DNA of 64,000 bases from Nymphaea colorata (lineage: Eukaryota; Streptophyta; Magnoliopsida; Nymphaeales; Nymphaeaceae). Each line of letters starts with the position of its first letter. The stretch's first letter is position 1. A program made the position numbers and the translations under genes. Where the stretch lies: positions 18,892,354 to 18,956,353 of the forward strand of contig NC_045139.1 in NCBI RefSeq assembly GCF_008831285.2, given 5' to 3'. The notes under the pieces were generated by a model. That model did not search any database. It was not told the origin of the DNA and saw only the letters and a program-made list of their open reading frames with translations. This document shows positions 26,101 to 39,479 of this stretch, piece after piece.

Positions 26101-29100
26101 GTTAAAAAGAAAATGTATAAATGTACCTGCAAACATAAAATTCATGCATGATTGTGACGTTAAGGTCTTGACCTGCAGTTGCTGCTGGAGGACTGGTCAA
26201 GACAGAGAACTTCCGCTTGCCAGGATAATGTGGTGGAGCTGAGCAACTTCTCTTTGTCCTCAGTTTAGAAACATAATGGGTACACTCATTATCCATATGC
26301 TCAAGTTCGTAATACTGAGACATTGGTTCTTTTTGTTTGTGTTCAGCATGAGCGGAGCTATATCTATCACCCTTATCCTCACCATTATGGTTTAGTGTCC
26401 TATCCCTTGTCTTGTTAACAGAGTAATACTTTTCAGAAGAAGCATTCTTGCCAGAAATCAATGCACTTCCCCTGAAACTTTCAATGTTGGGCCCAACATC
26501 AAACCAGCTCCAAAACTCTAAATCTGCACTTTTACTACTTGAGTTGGGTAACCAATCTTCATTGAAACTATTTTCCGCTAGTTTGTGAGTGCCAATTGTG
26601 CCAATTGCATGTTTTGTTTCATTAAAACTCCTACACATGAAAGATCTATGCCCATATTCATCATGTAGATGGTAATTTTTTGTGTTCAATTCCACATTAT
26701 CAGAACATAAAGAACTATGATAATGTTTCACTTCAATAGTCTCATACAAGCCGTCTAAATCATTGACATGCTGAGATGATGCATCAGGCGATTCCAGGCT
26801 ATAAGTTTGTTTTCTGGAGTGTCTTTCTCTGCGTGGATAAGAAAAATCATCTCGAAACATTCTCAAACTTTTAGTTGTCTGATCATCCTTTGTCATGTTG
26901 AATGATAGCAGATGAGATGAGTTCTGCCCTTGCAATTTTTTGTTCCCAAAGAAATCAAGATTTCCAACACAAGACTCAAGATGTGCATAATCATTTACTT
27001 CAGAAAATGAAGGCCATTCCATTTCAGTTCTGGAACCATCAAACTGTCCCTCAAATTTCCTGTGACTTGAAGACGTCCGTGATTTGTTTGGCATATCCTC
27101 GAGACATGTGGAGGCTGCTGGAATAGCTCGTTTCAGTCTCTTGTTCTGGTTTGATTGCAAGGCGAATTTTCCGTTCACTTTTTCATAATCAGATTGCTCA
27201 TGTCTTGATGCCTTACGTCTTCGTCTCATACTATCACTATCTGAATCAACATGTGATGAACATTCTGTCCATTTTAATCTTGATATATGGTGTTTCTCAA
27301 TGCTCTCATCTGCCCATTCCAGAGGAGATTCCATCATCAATGACGCATTAGAACTCTCACATGACAAGATAATATCATTTTGCCATATATTTTGAATTTG
27401 CAATCCATGATCTGCATCACCAGCACCATACCCTCCAGAAATCATATTTTTAGATGTGTGAGAACTTGTGCCTGTAATCACTTTCTGTCCTGGAGGATTC
27501 ATCAAAACTCTCTCATGGAATGATGGACTTAATATAGATGTGGACACGAAGTCATTGAGAGGGCTAAGATAAGACTCTGGTTCATTATGGTGGTAAACCT
27601 TGTACCTTTTTGCCATGGCAGTGGGGTTCTCTGATGCCTCTGCAATTCACCCATATCATACAAGCTTGAAAAAATTTCTAGACCACATAATCGATAATAT
27701 TTGTTATCTATTTGCTTTGTGCACACGCATGCATACAAGCTCCCAAGGTTTGTGTAGATAATATGTATCAGGACACAAAAAATCAAGACACTACAGAAAA
27801 AAAAAGATCGTACCTTCTGAGGTGTTCATAACACCATTATTTTCCTCCAAGTTTGCCTTGCTAAGAGATGTGTCATCCTTATGAACAGAGGATTCTCCTG
27901 ATAGATGCAAACAAAATGTCGAAGAAGTATCACTAAACATTTGTATATTCGTTGTTGAGTTCCCCATATGTTGAAATATTTCCAAACCTTGTAGAAGATG
28001 TTCCGTCGATTGCCCCCAAAAGTGCCTCAAAGCAGCCTCAGTAAAGGATCGAATAGAAGCCCAGTCCTGAAAGCAACAATTACTTGAAAACAGTCAATAA
28101 TGAAAAATGCACATTCAGCAATAAAATATAAAATAGTCCAACCAAAAAATTGACACCTGGTAACCATGCATTCAAACAATAAACATAAAAAACAAACAGC
28201 TCTGTCAATTACACCACAAAACTAATCTTCCATAATATAGAACAGAAAAGCCGAAGTACACTCCATGATTACCAAGTCTACCTAAGAACTGCATAACACA
28301 TGGTGAGGGCAATAATGACTAGCTTGTTGAAACCATAGGAACGTCTGTGTCTGCTGCCATGTTCCTCTTTTATTCTTTCCTGCAGTCCTTTCCTAAACCA
28401 TGAGCAGAAACGATTTTGGGGATTAAGAAACAAAATTATTTCCGGTATTGCTCCTCATTGTTTGGGAACTAATTGACAAAACCTGGATGAAAACATAAGG
28501 GGGAAAAAATAATATTATTCATGCATCCAATCTCGCTTTGCTTTGCTCTTGTAGGCAGAGTGTACACTCTACGCTCGTAGTGTAGTCTACTCGCAAGCCA
28601 ACGTCATGTCACGAGCAAATTTCAAAGTCAAGGTCCACGTACATGTTATTCAAAGTTGCGAAAGGTATTAGATAGTTAATCCTATTTCCTGAAATAAATA
28701 GAAGAATTCATATTCAAATATGAAATGGTAACACTATCGATTGGGCTTTTGAACTATCCCACATGAATACTCCCTTTTAAACTCCTGTACCATCCCTTGT
28801 ATAGAAATTATATAGCAAACTTAATAAAAGTAGTCCTGTCTCAAATCCTCATCCACTTGGCTTAAAATATGCAAGCTTAACTGTTCACAGCATGACGTTC
28901 TCATTTTTACTTAAGAACGCATTTAACTTTGTGAAAACAAATTGGACAAATTTACAAAGAAATGCATTGATAGCCATGTGGTCAGCGCGTATAAATAGAT
29001 GGCTGATATGTTCAAGGATCCAGCATAGAACAAATAAAATCTCCTCCAGAAATACAAAACTCACCTTAAATTTCAAAACTGCCTTTGACGATTCATAAGA

Positions 29101-32100
29101 AATCATGTAGCACGATATTGGGCAACATAGATTTAGAACATATGCTGGATATGTTTGTTGAAAGGGAAAGGGTTGCTTCGTTCTATTTCCGCATCTAAAT
29201 TTATTTTTCCAATTTAACTGGAAATAAGCTGTCAGGTTATTGAGAAGATGATGAATCAGACCCTTGCTGACAAACCGTGTATTGATGTCTTCCTCAAGTA
29301 AAGGATAGGCCAGATGAGTAGAATCAATGACACCATCAACTAGACAGAGAAAGACAATGGATACAGAAAAATTGGAAAGCCTGCAAAAAAGCTGTCACTA
29401 GCTTAGCAAGGAAACCTGCCAGGGTTTAGAAGGAAAACTAAAAACTTTTTCACCATTTGCAAAAAAACTTTTTCACCATTTGCAAAAGCATTTTGCAATT
29501 AGGATTTACCTTTGTTGAGAAACCAAGATTCGGACTGGAAAGATACCCCAGAAGCTTCAATTCCCCTTTGGAGAAATCAACCATGTTTAAAGTAGAAGAA
29601 ACATCTGAACCAAAGTATGCAGTGACTAGTGGTAGGGGCGATCGAGAAGGGTGAATTGACAGTAACTCATTCTCACTGCAACATATTGATAGAAAAATTA
29701 TAAAATGTTCACCATACCATGTAACGCATAAGCAAAAGTTACCTGCCAATGTCAACCACTTTAAAGGCAACCCATGGCTGAACAAGTGCGACATGAAGCA
29801 CACATCTCTTGATCAAGTTGAGAACCTTCTTAGATCTTCCATGTAAGATCCACATGTGAAACAGTACAAGTTGTGACTTGTTAAAACTATAATACAATAA
29901 GCAGTGTACAACACAATACAGTATTTTGCACAACCATATGCTTAACCAAATGAGCAGAAGCCCAAATAGCAACCCAGAACTGTAAGACTCATGGATACCT
30001 GGTCAACAAGTATTTCCTTCGAACTGGTTGCTTGCGATATATCTCATGACATATAACTACATAATGACAGCAGTTGTCAATGAGGATACCAGAAATAACA
30101 CACAAAATCTAAAACACAAAAATTCTATGGTTACACATGGTGATTACTTTACCTACTACATTGCTTCCTAGAGTCCTCAATTCATATGTTCATGTTTGTG
30201 CCTGGGAGGGAAACCATATAGATATCATCTTATAGATCTCTATATGAATTTCACTGCATTTAGTTGACACGTCACCTAAAGTGTCATGCATCTCTTAACA
30301 CATGCAACATGACTGCCACAGCAGTTTGGAAAACATTGGGTTTGGGGCTGTGCAAAATGCATATATCATGGAAAAAACATTTACACTTGAGGGTCTATCA
30401 AGTATGATTTCAACCCAAATCACTACGTCTTCACAAAGCATCTCCAGGGCCCATATGACCAGTGGTAGGCCTGGCAAGGTATTAACCATAATAGGAACAA
30501 CATAGATGAAGTTCACCTGTTTCGACTTATCAAAACGCTCCATGATAGTCTATACCTTTCTATGGTCCTGGCTAGCTTAAATTTCAATACAATCCATCTG
30601 CACCTTACAAATCATTTTTATAAGGGGGAACATGATGAGACTGCCTAAGCTTAAATCATCGTAGATATTTTATTTCATCTAGCATAAAGAAACATTCACG
30701 ATCTAGGTGCGTTCACATTTGCTTTCCATTTGTAAAAGGCACAGATTTGACGGATGAACCATTGTTTACAAATATTGTTTTCGGGTATAAAAAGGCAAGG
30801 TTTTGTCGGGTATAATACAACAAAGTTGTTTTTCTCAAGAAAATCTCGGCAAATTTTAAAAAAGTTAAAAAACTAAAAAAAAAATGTGAAAATAAAAATT
30901 TGGTAATTAAAAATATAAAAAACGTGAAAAAAAACAATAAATGAAAATAAAAATAGAAAAAATGTGAATAAAACGTAAAAAAAAAAGTGTTTTTTTTCGT
31001 ATTTTTTTCATTTTGGCATTTTTTTCAAAAAAACATGTTTTTTCCCAGTTTTTTCGGTGAGACTTGTTTTTAACATTTTTTCTCATGTTTTTTTTCGAAT
31101 AAAACTTGTTTGTTGTGACAATGGGATGAAGACATGCCAAGAACCAAATACAAAAAATTAGAAACAGTTACTTATCTCAGGCCACTGATATGGAGACACA
31201 AAACCAAACCACAACCAGCAAGTGTGCCTTCTCAAGTAAATATGGCACATGAGAGAGAGGAAGAGGAGAAAGTAAAAGTGCCAAAACAATCAGAATATGA
31301 CATGGAAAAATACCCTCCTCAAGCCACATGCATTCACTTGTGAATTGCACTCAATAGCTGACACATACAAAGAACAGAAACCGCAAACAATTGTTTTCTA
31401 CAACTCAACAGAACCATATTTGCTGAATACCATATATAATGGTTGACCATTAGTCCATCAAAGACTAATCCACACCCTTAAATGCACATAAAATTAACTC
31501 AAGATTATGATAGAAGTGAACATCATAATTTAGAAGCAATTTTGTGATACATGTGCATCGCATTCATACTGGCCAGATCTAAAATAAGATGTGAACCTTG
31601 ATATAGCATAAAATATTACAAAAAACATAAATTTTCTTTGGAAATACTTTTTAAATCTAAAAGAATGGGGGGGGGGGGATCTAAGAAATCATATTTCTTA
31701 AAAATGACGTTGACTACAAACTAAGGCTACAATTTCGCATGCAAATGACAACGAACTGAATAAAACATAAAAATGTGCAACAACCAAAGGCATGTAAAGC
31801 ATGTGCTAGGAGGAACCTGCAGACTTCCACCATAAACAGTCAATTTATCAACTTAAACTGTTGGCGCGACCTATTGAACACAAAATAAATAAACTTTTGC
31901 ATCTATGACTTCTTGAACAACTTTGATTTTCATTTTTTCCTTTTTTTAACTTTAGGGGTTGGAAAGGCTCCTAGACAAGAAAACCACCAAAGCCTTATCC
32001 TTTGTGCATCTAATCAACCACAACTTTTTGTCCTGTAATGTGTCAAGATTATCTGTCATGACAGTCAGTGTTAGCTGCAAGGGAATGCATACAATTTAAA

Positions 32101-35100
32101 ACCTAAGAGAAAAAGCACTTTCTGGGTGTTTTGAAGGTTTAACATTGATGCAGTACATGTTACACCATATACAGGACTGCATTTGCAAATAATACTAAGT
32201 AGAGACAGTTACACTCCGGAAATAGTCACAGGCTGTATCATTGGTTCCTCTATAGAAGCAATGAGTATATTATGATAAGGAACCACACATACAACATTGC
32301 AAGAAATTACAACTGACAACACCAATGGCCTACCTGTAGTACCAACTTCTTGCCTATTGTCATCAATTTCAAGATAGACGCTTTTACCATCCTGATTCAC
32401 AAACACAAGAACTAATCAACAAATTTAAAATTTCAAAAAAACTTAAAAATACTGTCAACTAGCAGACCTTAATGACTTTACGGTATCCATTAGGCATTCC
32501 ACAAACTTTTGTACTAACTTCTAGCAAGGAGATGTCAGAAAGTGAACTCAGTGTTTCTCCTCTAAAGCCCAAGGTTTCAACCCCAGCATTAGTATCATCC
32601 AAGTGATAGAGCTTAGATGTTGCTGCAGCAGACAAAACAACGATTTCACAATCCAAGAAAACTCACAAGGAACTATCCATAAAAATATGACAGTGAATAG
32701 GATAAGGAAAGACTAACTATCAAACGAACAACAAACATGAAACAAGGCAGTGAGATCATATAATGAAAGTGAGAACACAAAATAATGCTTTCAATTCAAA
32801 CATTACATGCACTACCAAACCCACAAAAATTTATGATTTATAGGAGAAGCACTTAACACAAGATAGTAGTAAGAACTGGCTTCAGCAGGCAAAAATGCAG
32901 AAGTCACAGGTCAAAGTAAATGAGAGCTATAGTCCTGCTCCTAGATTAGGAAGGAAGCATAGAAGCTCAAAGAAAAAATAGGAAAGACAACAAACACGAG
33001 CAGCTGTGTTGAGGCATGCACCACAGTAGTTACCTTCCACACCTCACCCTACCCCATATTCTTTCTTTTCCCTTGTGCTTCACTTGTGTGCCAAATAATG
33101 ATGTCTAACCAGTCTATACTCTATACTGAACAGTATGATAATTAATCAAGAAATGCAAAGTCAAAGTGGGATTTCCATTTGCTTTTGACTAAGCTAGTAA
33201 TGTGTATTTACAATCAAGCTCGTATCAGGACTTCACAGTTCATACATATTTCCTGATCTTGGGATCAAAAAATAGTTGCACAATCTGAAGACAAACAAAG
33301 AAGCAAGTGAAATTTTTGGTCAAGATGAACATTTAAATTTTAAACTCTACATAATCTGAGAAACTAACAAGATATTTACAACTGAATAACTGAAATATGC
33401 AACTGTATCTAATCCATTTTCTAGAATGATTTCATAAAGAAAATATATATAGAACATTCTCAAGACTGATTGTAGTTCTTATAGCTACACTCAGGATAGG
33501 TGTGTCACTACTGGAGGAAGAAAACTGCTAAAAACAGTTTTACGAATTGACAATTTGCAGTTTTGTGAGTTTAAATTGAAAGGTTGAAATGAGTAGGTTT
33601 GAACTTAAAAAGTATCCATCTGTTTGGTTGAACGAACCACCTCTCGAATGCTTTAGAAAGTTCAGTCAATCGAATGCTGCTAACAGTTAACATACAAAAC
33701 TAAGAATAATACATAAATAGGTCTATACTAGTGGTGTGCATGTATTAAAGTAACACAGACATATGAATGTATATATCCATTCCTTGATACAGGATTTATT
33801 AGGCAAAGAACCAAAAGGAATCAGTCAAGTCATTTTACTTCAGAAAGCAGCTCTTTGTGTTTCCATATGTACCCAAAAAGGAGAATCTAAAAAGGAATTC
33901 TACAAAGATCAAGGTACCGTTTCGTTCACCAAGGAGCAGTAAATCATTCCTTGAGATTCCATGTCCTACAAGAACATAACAAAAAGCCATTTAAGATGCA
34001 GGTACTTCAGATGACTAACTGAAGGATCACCAAGGAAGGATATGGAGGAGGGCATAATTAATGCTATCTACAATAAAGCCAGCTCTTCCCATTTGCCACG
34101 TCACCAGTGAACTGTTATTTTGTGACTCACCATTATCATCCACTTTTACATAGCATGAAGCAAGATCTAGAGAAACATCTACCTGCATGCAATACCATTT
34201 GCAACACTCAAAAATCCACCGGATAATTTGAATTTTGAAATAATGCATATTAGTATGTTGCAGTTTTCAAAAACACCAAATTTCTAAGTATATGAACTAT
34301 ATAAGCTCAAGATTTATAATTGTAAATATCATAAATGTTACTTTCCTTTGGAATTACATGTCACTATTGGAAACTGGATGGAGGCTCCTCATCCAATAAA
34401 GAAGTATCTTGCCATAACTTACCCAAGAAATTTGCAGGAGAATCTCTTTGCTAAGAGACAGGAGAACTAACTTCCATTCCTCAACTTGACCTAAATTTAA
34501 ATTATATAGGAATGATACTAGGGATGACACAGAGGGCTTAAGCCTAGTAGGGCATTAAGTTACATGGAAGTCACATCATGAAAGGAAGAAGAAAATATGG
34601 TAAAGTTGACAGAGAAACTGGGAATTGAGGTACATTTACCACAAGAACTATTCCTTGCAACAATCACCCATGTATATTGACAACAACCCAGTGCTTCCAA
34701 GCACTCCACATTGTTCCATGAACATTCACAAACATATGACATTTCTAATAAAGAAAAGTTAGAAAACGATAATTCTTCTCTCTTGAGTTCTCAGCAAGTA
34801 TATTTTATGTGGCCCAATATCTTAATGCATCTTGTTGCATTTTCATTTTTTTTTTTTCTCCATTATCCTTGTGATGCACCAAGGTATTAAAATCTGCAAG
34901 CTTCTTGAACTATCAAGTTAGATATTATCAGACTATGGCTGCGACCTTGTTCTAATATTAAGGATACTTGAAATTGTGGAAATTAGCACTGCCCACTTTT
35001 TAAGTAAAAAACCTAGTAGTAATAAAAGTGAATGAGGGCCTTCTCCTCCTGAGTCACAAGCTGAGAGTTTGAATGGTCAAAGCTCTCAAGTCTCAACCTC

Positions 35101-35471
35101 AAACCCATTATAGAGCCGGTAGGTATTGCCATAGGGCCTTATCCAGTCCTGAAAGCAGGAAGCATGCAAGCATAGAGAAGGCCATCTGAATCTTTGTCGG
35201 AGCATAAATATACTCCAATACAGGCTCCAATTCCCATCCATTGGAAACACTAAGTACACTCATCATATGGATAACCAATGCCCATATAAAAAGAAAAGAA
35301 AAAAAAAACCTTGATGCAAAAAAGCTAAAAGAAATTAACCGCCACCTTGGTAGATCCTGCATCAATGCTATTATAGATCAATTCCTCCACAATTCTTGTC
35401 AAATCAAACAGATACACGCCTGATTGTAACGAACTATATACAGACCTTGGCAACTGCTCGATACGCCCCAT
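18854..35471 (-). CDS. MLH3: DNA mismatch repair protein MLH3 (MutL homologue)
   Basis: I placed 22 coding exons: 35471-35340, 34182-34131, 33965-33918, 32622-32468, 32391-32334, 30056-29999, 29835-29743, 29675-29510, 29292-29065, 28066-27814, 27639-26127, 26061-26003, 25732-25662, 25578-25378, 23521-23477, 23383-23330, 22691-22585, 22333-22285, 20551-20492, 19474-19402, 19216-19131 and 19033-18854, giving about 1246 aa. The N-terminal GHKL ATPase has EELIYNSIDAG (Glu30, Asn34), DDNGHG (59-64), GFRGE (96-100) and QPVRRKY. A long, weakly conserved linker is mostly exon 11. The C-terminal endonuclease motif DQHAADERIRLE (about 1028-1039) fits DQHA(X)2E(X)4E and is split by an intron after VVDQ. 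ACRGAIMFGD and CAHGRPTTVPL follow. MLH3 pairs with MLH1 to resolve meiotic crossovers and assist mismatch repair. All key residues are present, so the gene looks functional. The exon 12/13 junction is uncertain: the better donor after SIYQ (25970) breaks frame, so a weaker GTTACT donor at 26002 was used. Confidence 0.93.
19083..19123 (-). repeat. (CT)n filling a short MLH3 intron
   Basis: About 20 CT units (transcript sense; GA on plus) make up over 40% of the 97-bp intron between exons 21 and 22. They may act as its polypyrimidine tract. Length changes would alter both intron size and tract strength. Confidence 0.85.
20325..20867. repeat. 21-bp perfect inverted repeat bracketing MLH3 exon 19
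   Basis: The 21 bases at 20325-20345 (beginning AGGCGTGCACACGGGCAC) recur as an exact reverse complement at 20847-20867, 501 bases apart. Exon 19 (20551-20492) lies between the arms, so the pre-mRNA could fold with that exon in the loop. The arms are GC-rich in an AT-rich intron and their flanks do not match. Confidence 0.9.
21228..21250 (+). repeat. Run of 23 G in an MLH3 intron
   Basis: An uninterrupted G run preceded by GGGGC, in the intron between exons 18 and 19, on the template strand. It is flanked by GA-rich microsatellites. It could form a G-quadruplex and is a likely mutational or sequencing-error hotspot. Confidence 0.9.
22801..22916. repeat. 58-bp tandem duplication in an MLH3 intron
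   Basis: Two direct copies, 22801-22858 and 22859-22916, start CTTTAAGAACATGGATACAG and end GGATCCAC/GGATCCAT with a handful of differences. They lie in the intron between exons 16 and 17. No function is apparent. Confidence 0.9.
23076..23104 (+). repeat. (CT)n microsatellite
   Basis: About 14 CT units in the MLH3 intron between exons 16 and 17. Diverged GA runs follow at 23190-23231. Confidence 0.9.
24161..24750 (+). repeat. Polypyrimidine (polypurine in transcript) minisatellite in an MLH3 intron
   Basis: Roughly 590 bases are almost pure C/T on plus, so G/A in the MLH3 transcript, in the intron between exons 14 and 15. After an initial (CT)n, a higher-order unit of about 74 bases starts with TCATCCT at 24286, 24360, 24434 and 24507, and a diverged, longer-spaced copy starts at 24641. 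Within units are CTTCCTTCC sub-repeats. Apparent Pro/Ser-rich reading frames here are by-products of composition. Confidence 0.9.
30770..31110. repeat. AT-rich dispersed repeat (copy 1), in an MLH3 intron
   Basis: The sequence runs from TTGTTTTCGGGTATAAAA through AAGTTGTTTTTCTCAAG, CGGCAAATTTTAAAA and a long A/T-rich tail. The same order of words appears in reverse orientation at 39480-39720. This indicates two copies of one dispersed element; its type is unknown. Confidence 0.55.
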
Positions 35472-36600
35472 TTCAACAACTGTCCAGATGTAAGTGATGG
35501 GAACTAATATTAGATTAAGCTTGTCCAACTAAAATTTACGTACAAAGGCTATCGTGAAATTGAAGCAAACAAAAGCTTAAAAGAAGCAAATATCTACTAT
35601 TCTCGAAAAAGATGGCGCTCTCAAACGCAGAGGATGATATAATTTAGGAAGGCATGTTACTTAGTTCCCAGAGCATCCACAGCAACTAGCCTGTTTCAAC
35701 TACAGTCGTGCTCAGAACATAAATCTTCTAACTAGAACAATGCAATTGCAGATGCAACTGAAACAATAAAACAAGTCGATCTTGGAAGCGTGTCTTGCAT
35801 CCAAAATTAACAATGGAAGCAACTACGCTTCTATCATCAGAACACTGAACAAGAAAGCATACAGAAAAGAAAACAACAATCAAAGAACATACACAATCCC
35901 TATACGGAAGTTTGAGTGACCAACAGAAAACGAATCAACTCCTAAATTGGTAGCAAAAAATCGAACATAAGTAGCCGTTTTGTGTATGTATTATGTAAAA
36001 TTTTGGGTTCTTATCCGTTCTGAATGAACTCGACAATGAAGGAAGAAGAGTCGAAGAGGATACTGGGTAATGGCTATTCCGGAAGATGAAGAAACACGAC
36101 GGGACCAGTTAGTGGGCACACGAGGAATGAACTAAGACGAGTCACAAAGGCAATTTCCGAAAAAATGAAGGAAGAACGAGCCACGGAAAAGAATCCCGGA
36201 AATAGGTCTGGAAAACGGATCATGAAGTGAACTCCGGAAGCGAAGGAACTTCGGAAAGTAACAAAGGAATAAAAAGGAGAAAGAAAAGAAACGATTACCT
36301 CGCTACCCAAGAGAGCACGAGTTTCGGGGATTCATCAAAACTCTGAAGTATGTTGGCGCCTTGCCAGTTGCCCCCCGTATCAATTTGAACCCACCCGACC
36401 GGCAATGGCGGTTCTCTCTCTCTCTCTCTCTCTCTAATATGCGCATGCGGAGCATCCAAGTTCGTTACAACCTCTACTCCGGGTAAAGCCCATTTTACAG
36501 CCATAGGGTAGCAGTTAATTAAACAGAAGATTTGTGAATTTAGAATATGTTGTTTGGAGTTATCTTTTTGGTATTTTGTTTGGTTTTCTAGGCCCAGCAT
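35472..36600 (-). other. Upstream region of MLH3, possible non-coding first exon
   Basis: A good acceptor-like site precedes the ATG (TGGACAG at about 35480 on minus). A donor-like GAG|GTAATCG near 36298 could end a 5' UTR exon that sits just downstream of a GA microsatellite (36413-36435, CT on plus). This is inference from splice-site wording only. Confidence 0.3.
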
Positions 36601-37395
36601 TAAATCAAAGAATGCAAGATTTCATGCAGAAGGATCCATATCTGCATGGCTGAATATAAGTTTATCCAGAAGATCCAAACAACTAGATCCAAATTCATAG
36701 ATCAGCTTCTCCTCCATTCAAAACTCAAAAGGTCATCTTGTAAGACGCTTTTAGAACCTGAAATCAAAATTTTTCCCTAGTTATTTTGTCCTGCTTCTTT
36801 GCTTTATTTCATGTTTCATGTCCAGTTATTACCTTCAATCACCCTAAGAGGTGTAGAATAGTTAGTTAGACTAGTAGTCATTCAATTCATGTGAGTGTTA
36901 TTTCTCTAGAGTGCAAAAGTTAGATGTGTGACACTCTAGTTGATGGGTGTATCACTCTCCATCCAAGTCCCGAAGCAGTCCTACATACTAAAAGCAAGTG
37001 AAAATGGTCTTCAGTTTCTTCAGAAAACCTCCTCATCCCCTACCTTTAGTTGTCTTTCATCTTGAGTTTCTTCCTTTCTTTATCTTTGTTGTGGCTGACT
37101 TCATGGTTTATGATCTAATTAGATTGGAGTTGAGAGTTTTTCCAATGTCAAATTGGCTTTAGTGAATTCTCCCCCACTTAGAGGAGCGTCAACAACCCAG
37201 CCACCCTCACCCCCCTTTTCTCCTTCTCTTTCTATCGGTTAAAGAAACTAACAATAGGAAGTCCATCATTTTTACTGTTTAGCTGACCCCAGCATTGGTT
37301 CCCTGTGCATGCATTGCCTACTTCTCTCAACTTTGGTATCTTCTCTCAATTTTTGAGACAGATTCATAATGTTTACGTTATCAAAAGCTCCCTAA

Positions 37396-37559
37396 GGGGC
37401 TGTTTGTTGACGATAACATTCTACTATTGTACTATTAACTTGTCCCAAAAAATGAGGCAAAGTCAAAGAGTATTATCACAAGTGTTCTATGAATCTGTTC
37501 CATTTCTTGGATTAGATTAATAGGACAGTAACAATGTGTTACACTTGCCAACAACCACC
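37396..37559. mobile_element. MITE-like element with GGGGCTGTTTG end
   Basis: Left end GGGGCTGTTTGTTGACGATA, right end reverse-complemented AGGTGGTTGTTGGCAAGTGT: imperfect terminal inverted repeats 164 bp apart. The inner phrase AGATTAATAGGACAGTAACAA recurs, slightly changed, at about 46455-46480, linking it to the element at 46337-46637. Similar ends occur on PIF/Harbinger- and hAT-type MITEs. No target-site duplication was resolved. Confidence 0.45.
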
Positions 37560-37967
37560 TGCTATATTTGGTTTACTCTTGTTTCATGTCTTGGTTGATT
37601 CCTTTGGTCAGGCCTTTCAATGTAATTTTTTAGTGGAGAGTAAATTGCCAACATAGGAAACATCCTTTACAATGCTGTAGTTTACCACTTTCCATGACAT
37701 TCACGGATTTTTTGGCTGAAACCTTTTATTTTCATTTGCTTAAGTTTAAGTCTGACATGTTTCTTGAGCTTTTTTTTTTTTTTTGCACCCTTGCATTGAT
37801 GAATCCTTAAAGCTGATTTATGATGGCATCAAAATAGACTCTATTGAAGAATAAGACTGTACCCCTTGACATGCTCAAATAAATTTTGCATTAAAGAGAT
37901 CCATACTGTTGGTTGAGGCATTAATTTGATGCTTAGATGGACATAATTAAAGCAACATAGAATGTGA

Positions 37968-38230
37968 TTTCGGGTGAGCGAGAGGGTCAATCCCATCGCC
38001 CAAAGCGAAGCCCGAAGGCTCCCCCATTCCCCTTGCCTCGGGGGTCTTGAGCTGCGTCGGTGTCAATGATAGAACATGACACCCTTCAACTTGGATGTCG
38101 TGTTCTACCACCTTAAGACACAGGAACATAGCGCCCACGTGAATCGAACTAGATATCTGCCTTTTACAAGTCTTTAGCTCTACTAACCTCCTACTTGCCC
38201 GAAAGCTGCAATAGTAGGCGTCTATCAACT
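37968..38230 (-). mobile_element. tRNA-derived SINE-like repeat
   Basis: Read on the minus strand, the block has a tRNA-like head: GTTAGTAGAGCTAAAGACTT resembles a tRNA D-arm/anticodon region, and about 30 bases on lies GTTCGATTC, a match to the Pol III B-box. A GC-richer body follows down to about 37970. The layout suits a plant tRNA-SINE. It does not fold as a functional tRNA in my reading, and no tail or target-site duplication was confirmed. Confidence 0.4.
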
Positions 38231-39479
38231 AAAAATAAACAATTCTCTCTAGTTGGATATACTAGTGGTGATCTAATGGTAAGAGAGGGTTAAAGGGTTC
38301 GAAAATTTTTATAGGGGCCTAAATAAAATATTCAGAAATTTATACACTCAAATTTTCAAATTTTATAATTTTTTTTTTTGGTGGTGGGGGGTGGGGGAAA
38401 CCTCCGCCCCTGCTAAAGAACTCAATGCATATTTTAACAAAAATCTTTACCAAATACATTTTTTATGTTCTACCTTGAAGTTTTCACTAATTGTTGTTAA
38501 TCTCTCACTCATGGAAAGTTTTCGCTAATTATCTAAGCACATAACAAGTAGCACCTATTACTGAAATGATCAAATTATTTTCCTAATTTCATTAAACTGA
38601 GAGTGCATGAGAAGCACCATCTAATCCAAAAACCAGAATGGTACTTGTGACTTATGATGTATAGATCTAAGTGATTCTATTACCATCAAACATCAATATA
38701 GTTATAGTTATTAGTAGACAATGAGTAGAGACGCTAAAAAGGCTAGAGATAAGGAGAATGTTATGTTCTTAGATTACATGATCCTAGAAAATAGGTTCCA
38801 ATAATACCAAATTTATATTTCAAAAAATATAACGTGATTATTAAATAATCAAACACTGCACATAATCACGTCATGTTTATCTAAACAAGAACATGATGTT
38901 CTTAAAACAAGTATTCTAGGAACATATATTTTCAGAGCACAATATCCTTCTTAATATGCTCTTTAAATATCTCTACACCAACGTATAGCATAGCTGGTCA
39001 GGCAGGTGGCCGGTTGAAGGTGTATTGTCAATTTGATTTATATAGGTGTTACTTTCTTTAAACTTCAAATGGTGAGATCGTAACACCCATTGTTAGGTGT
39101 ACCGCACCCCATCTAGGTCCTGATGCTGCCCAAAACCTCGAGAGCAGGAGAAACATGCGGGTTGTATGTTGTTAACCTCTTGCTCACTAAAAATATCTCT
39201 ACATCAACAATCCATCATTTTTTGTGCTTCTTTTTTGGACATAGTATATAAGCAAGATAATGTTAGGTAAAGCCCCTATCAAACACCATAGCCAGGTGAT
39301 GTTGATCAACTGGATGTGCTTCCATAGAAATTAGCATAATCCACACACCATGGGCAGCTTATAAAGTAGAAAAAGCCATGACATACAAGGAAAAGCAAGA
39401 AAGCTAATAAACAACAAGAAAAGTATATGTGGCACTTTGTTTCCTCTGAAAATGAGTTGAATCAGCCTAAGGAATAAAA

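Noticed and set aside
30713..31140. Phe/Lys-rich frames in an MLH3 intron
   Set aside because: Encoded by poly-A/T runs of a dispersed repeat; no domain features.
38135..38230. A functional tRNA gene
   Set aside because: Only the B-box matches well; I could not fold a proper acceptor stem or anticodon arm, so it is listed as SINE-like.
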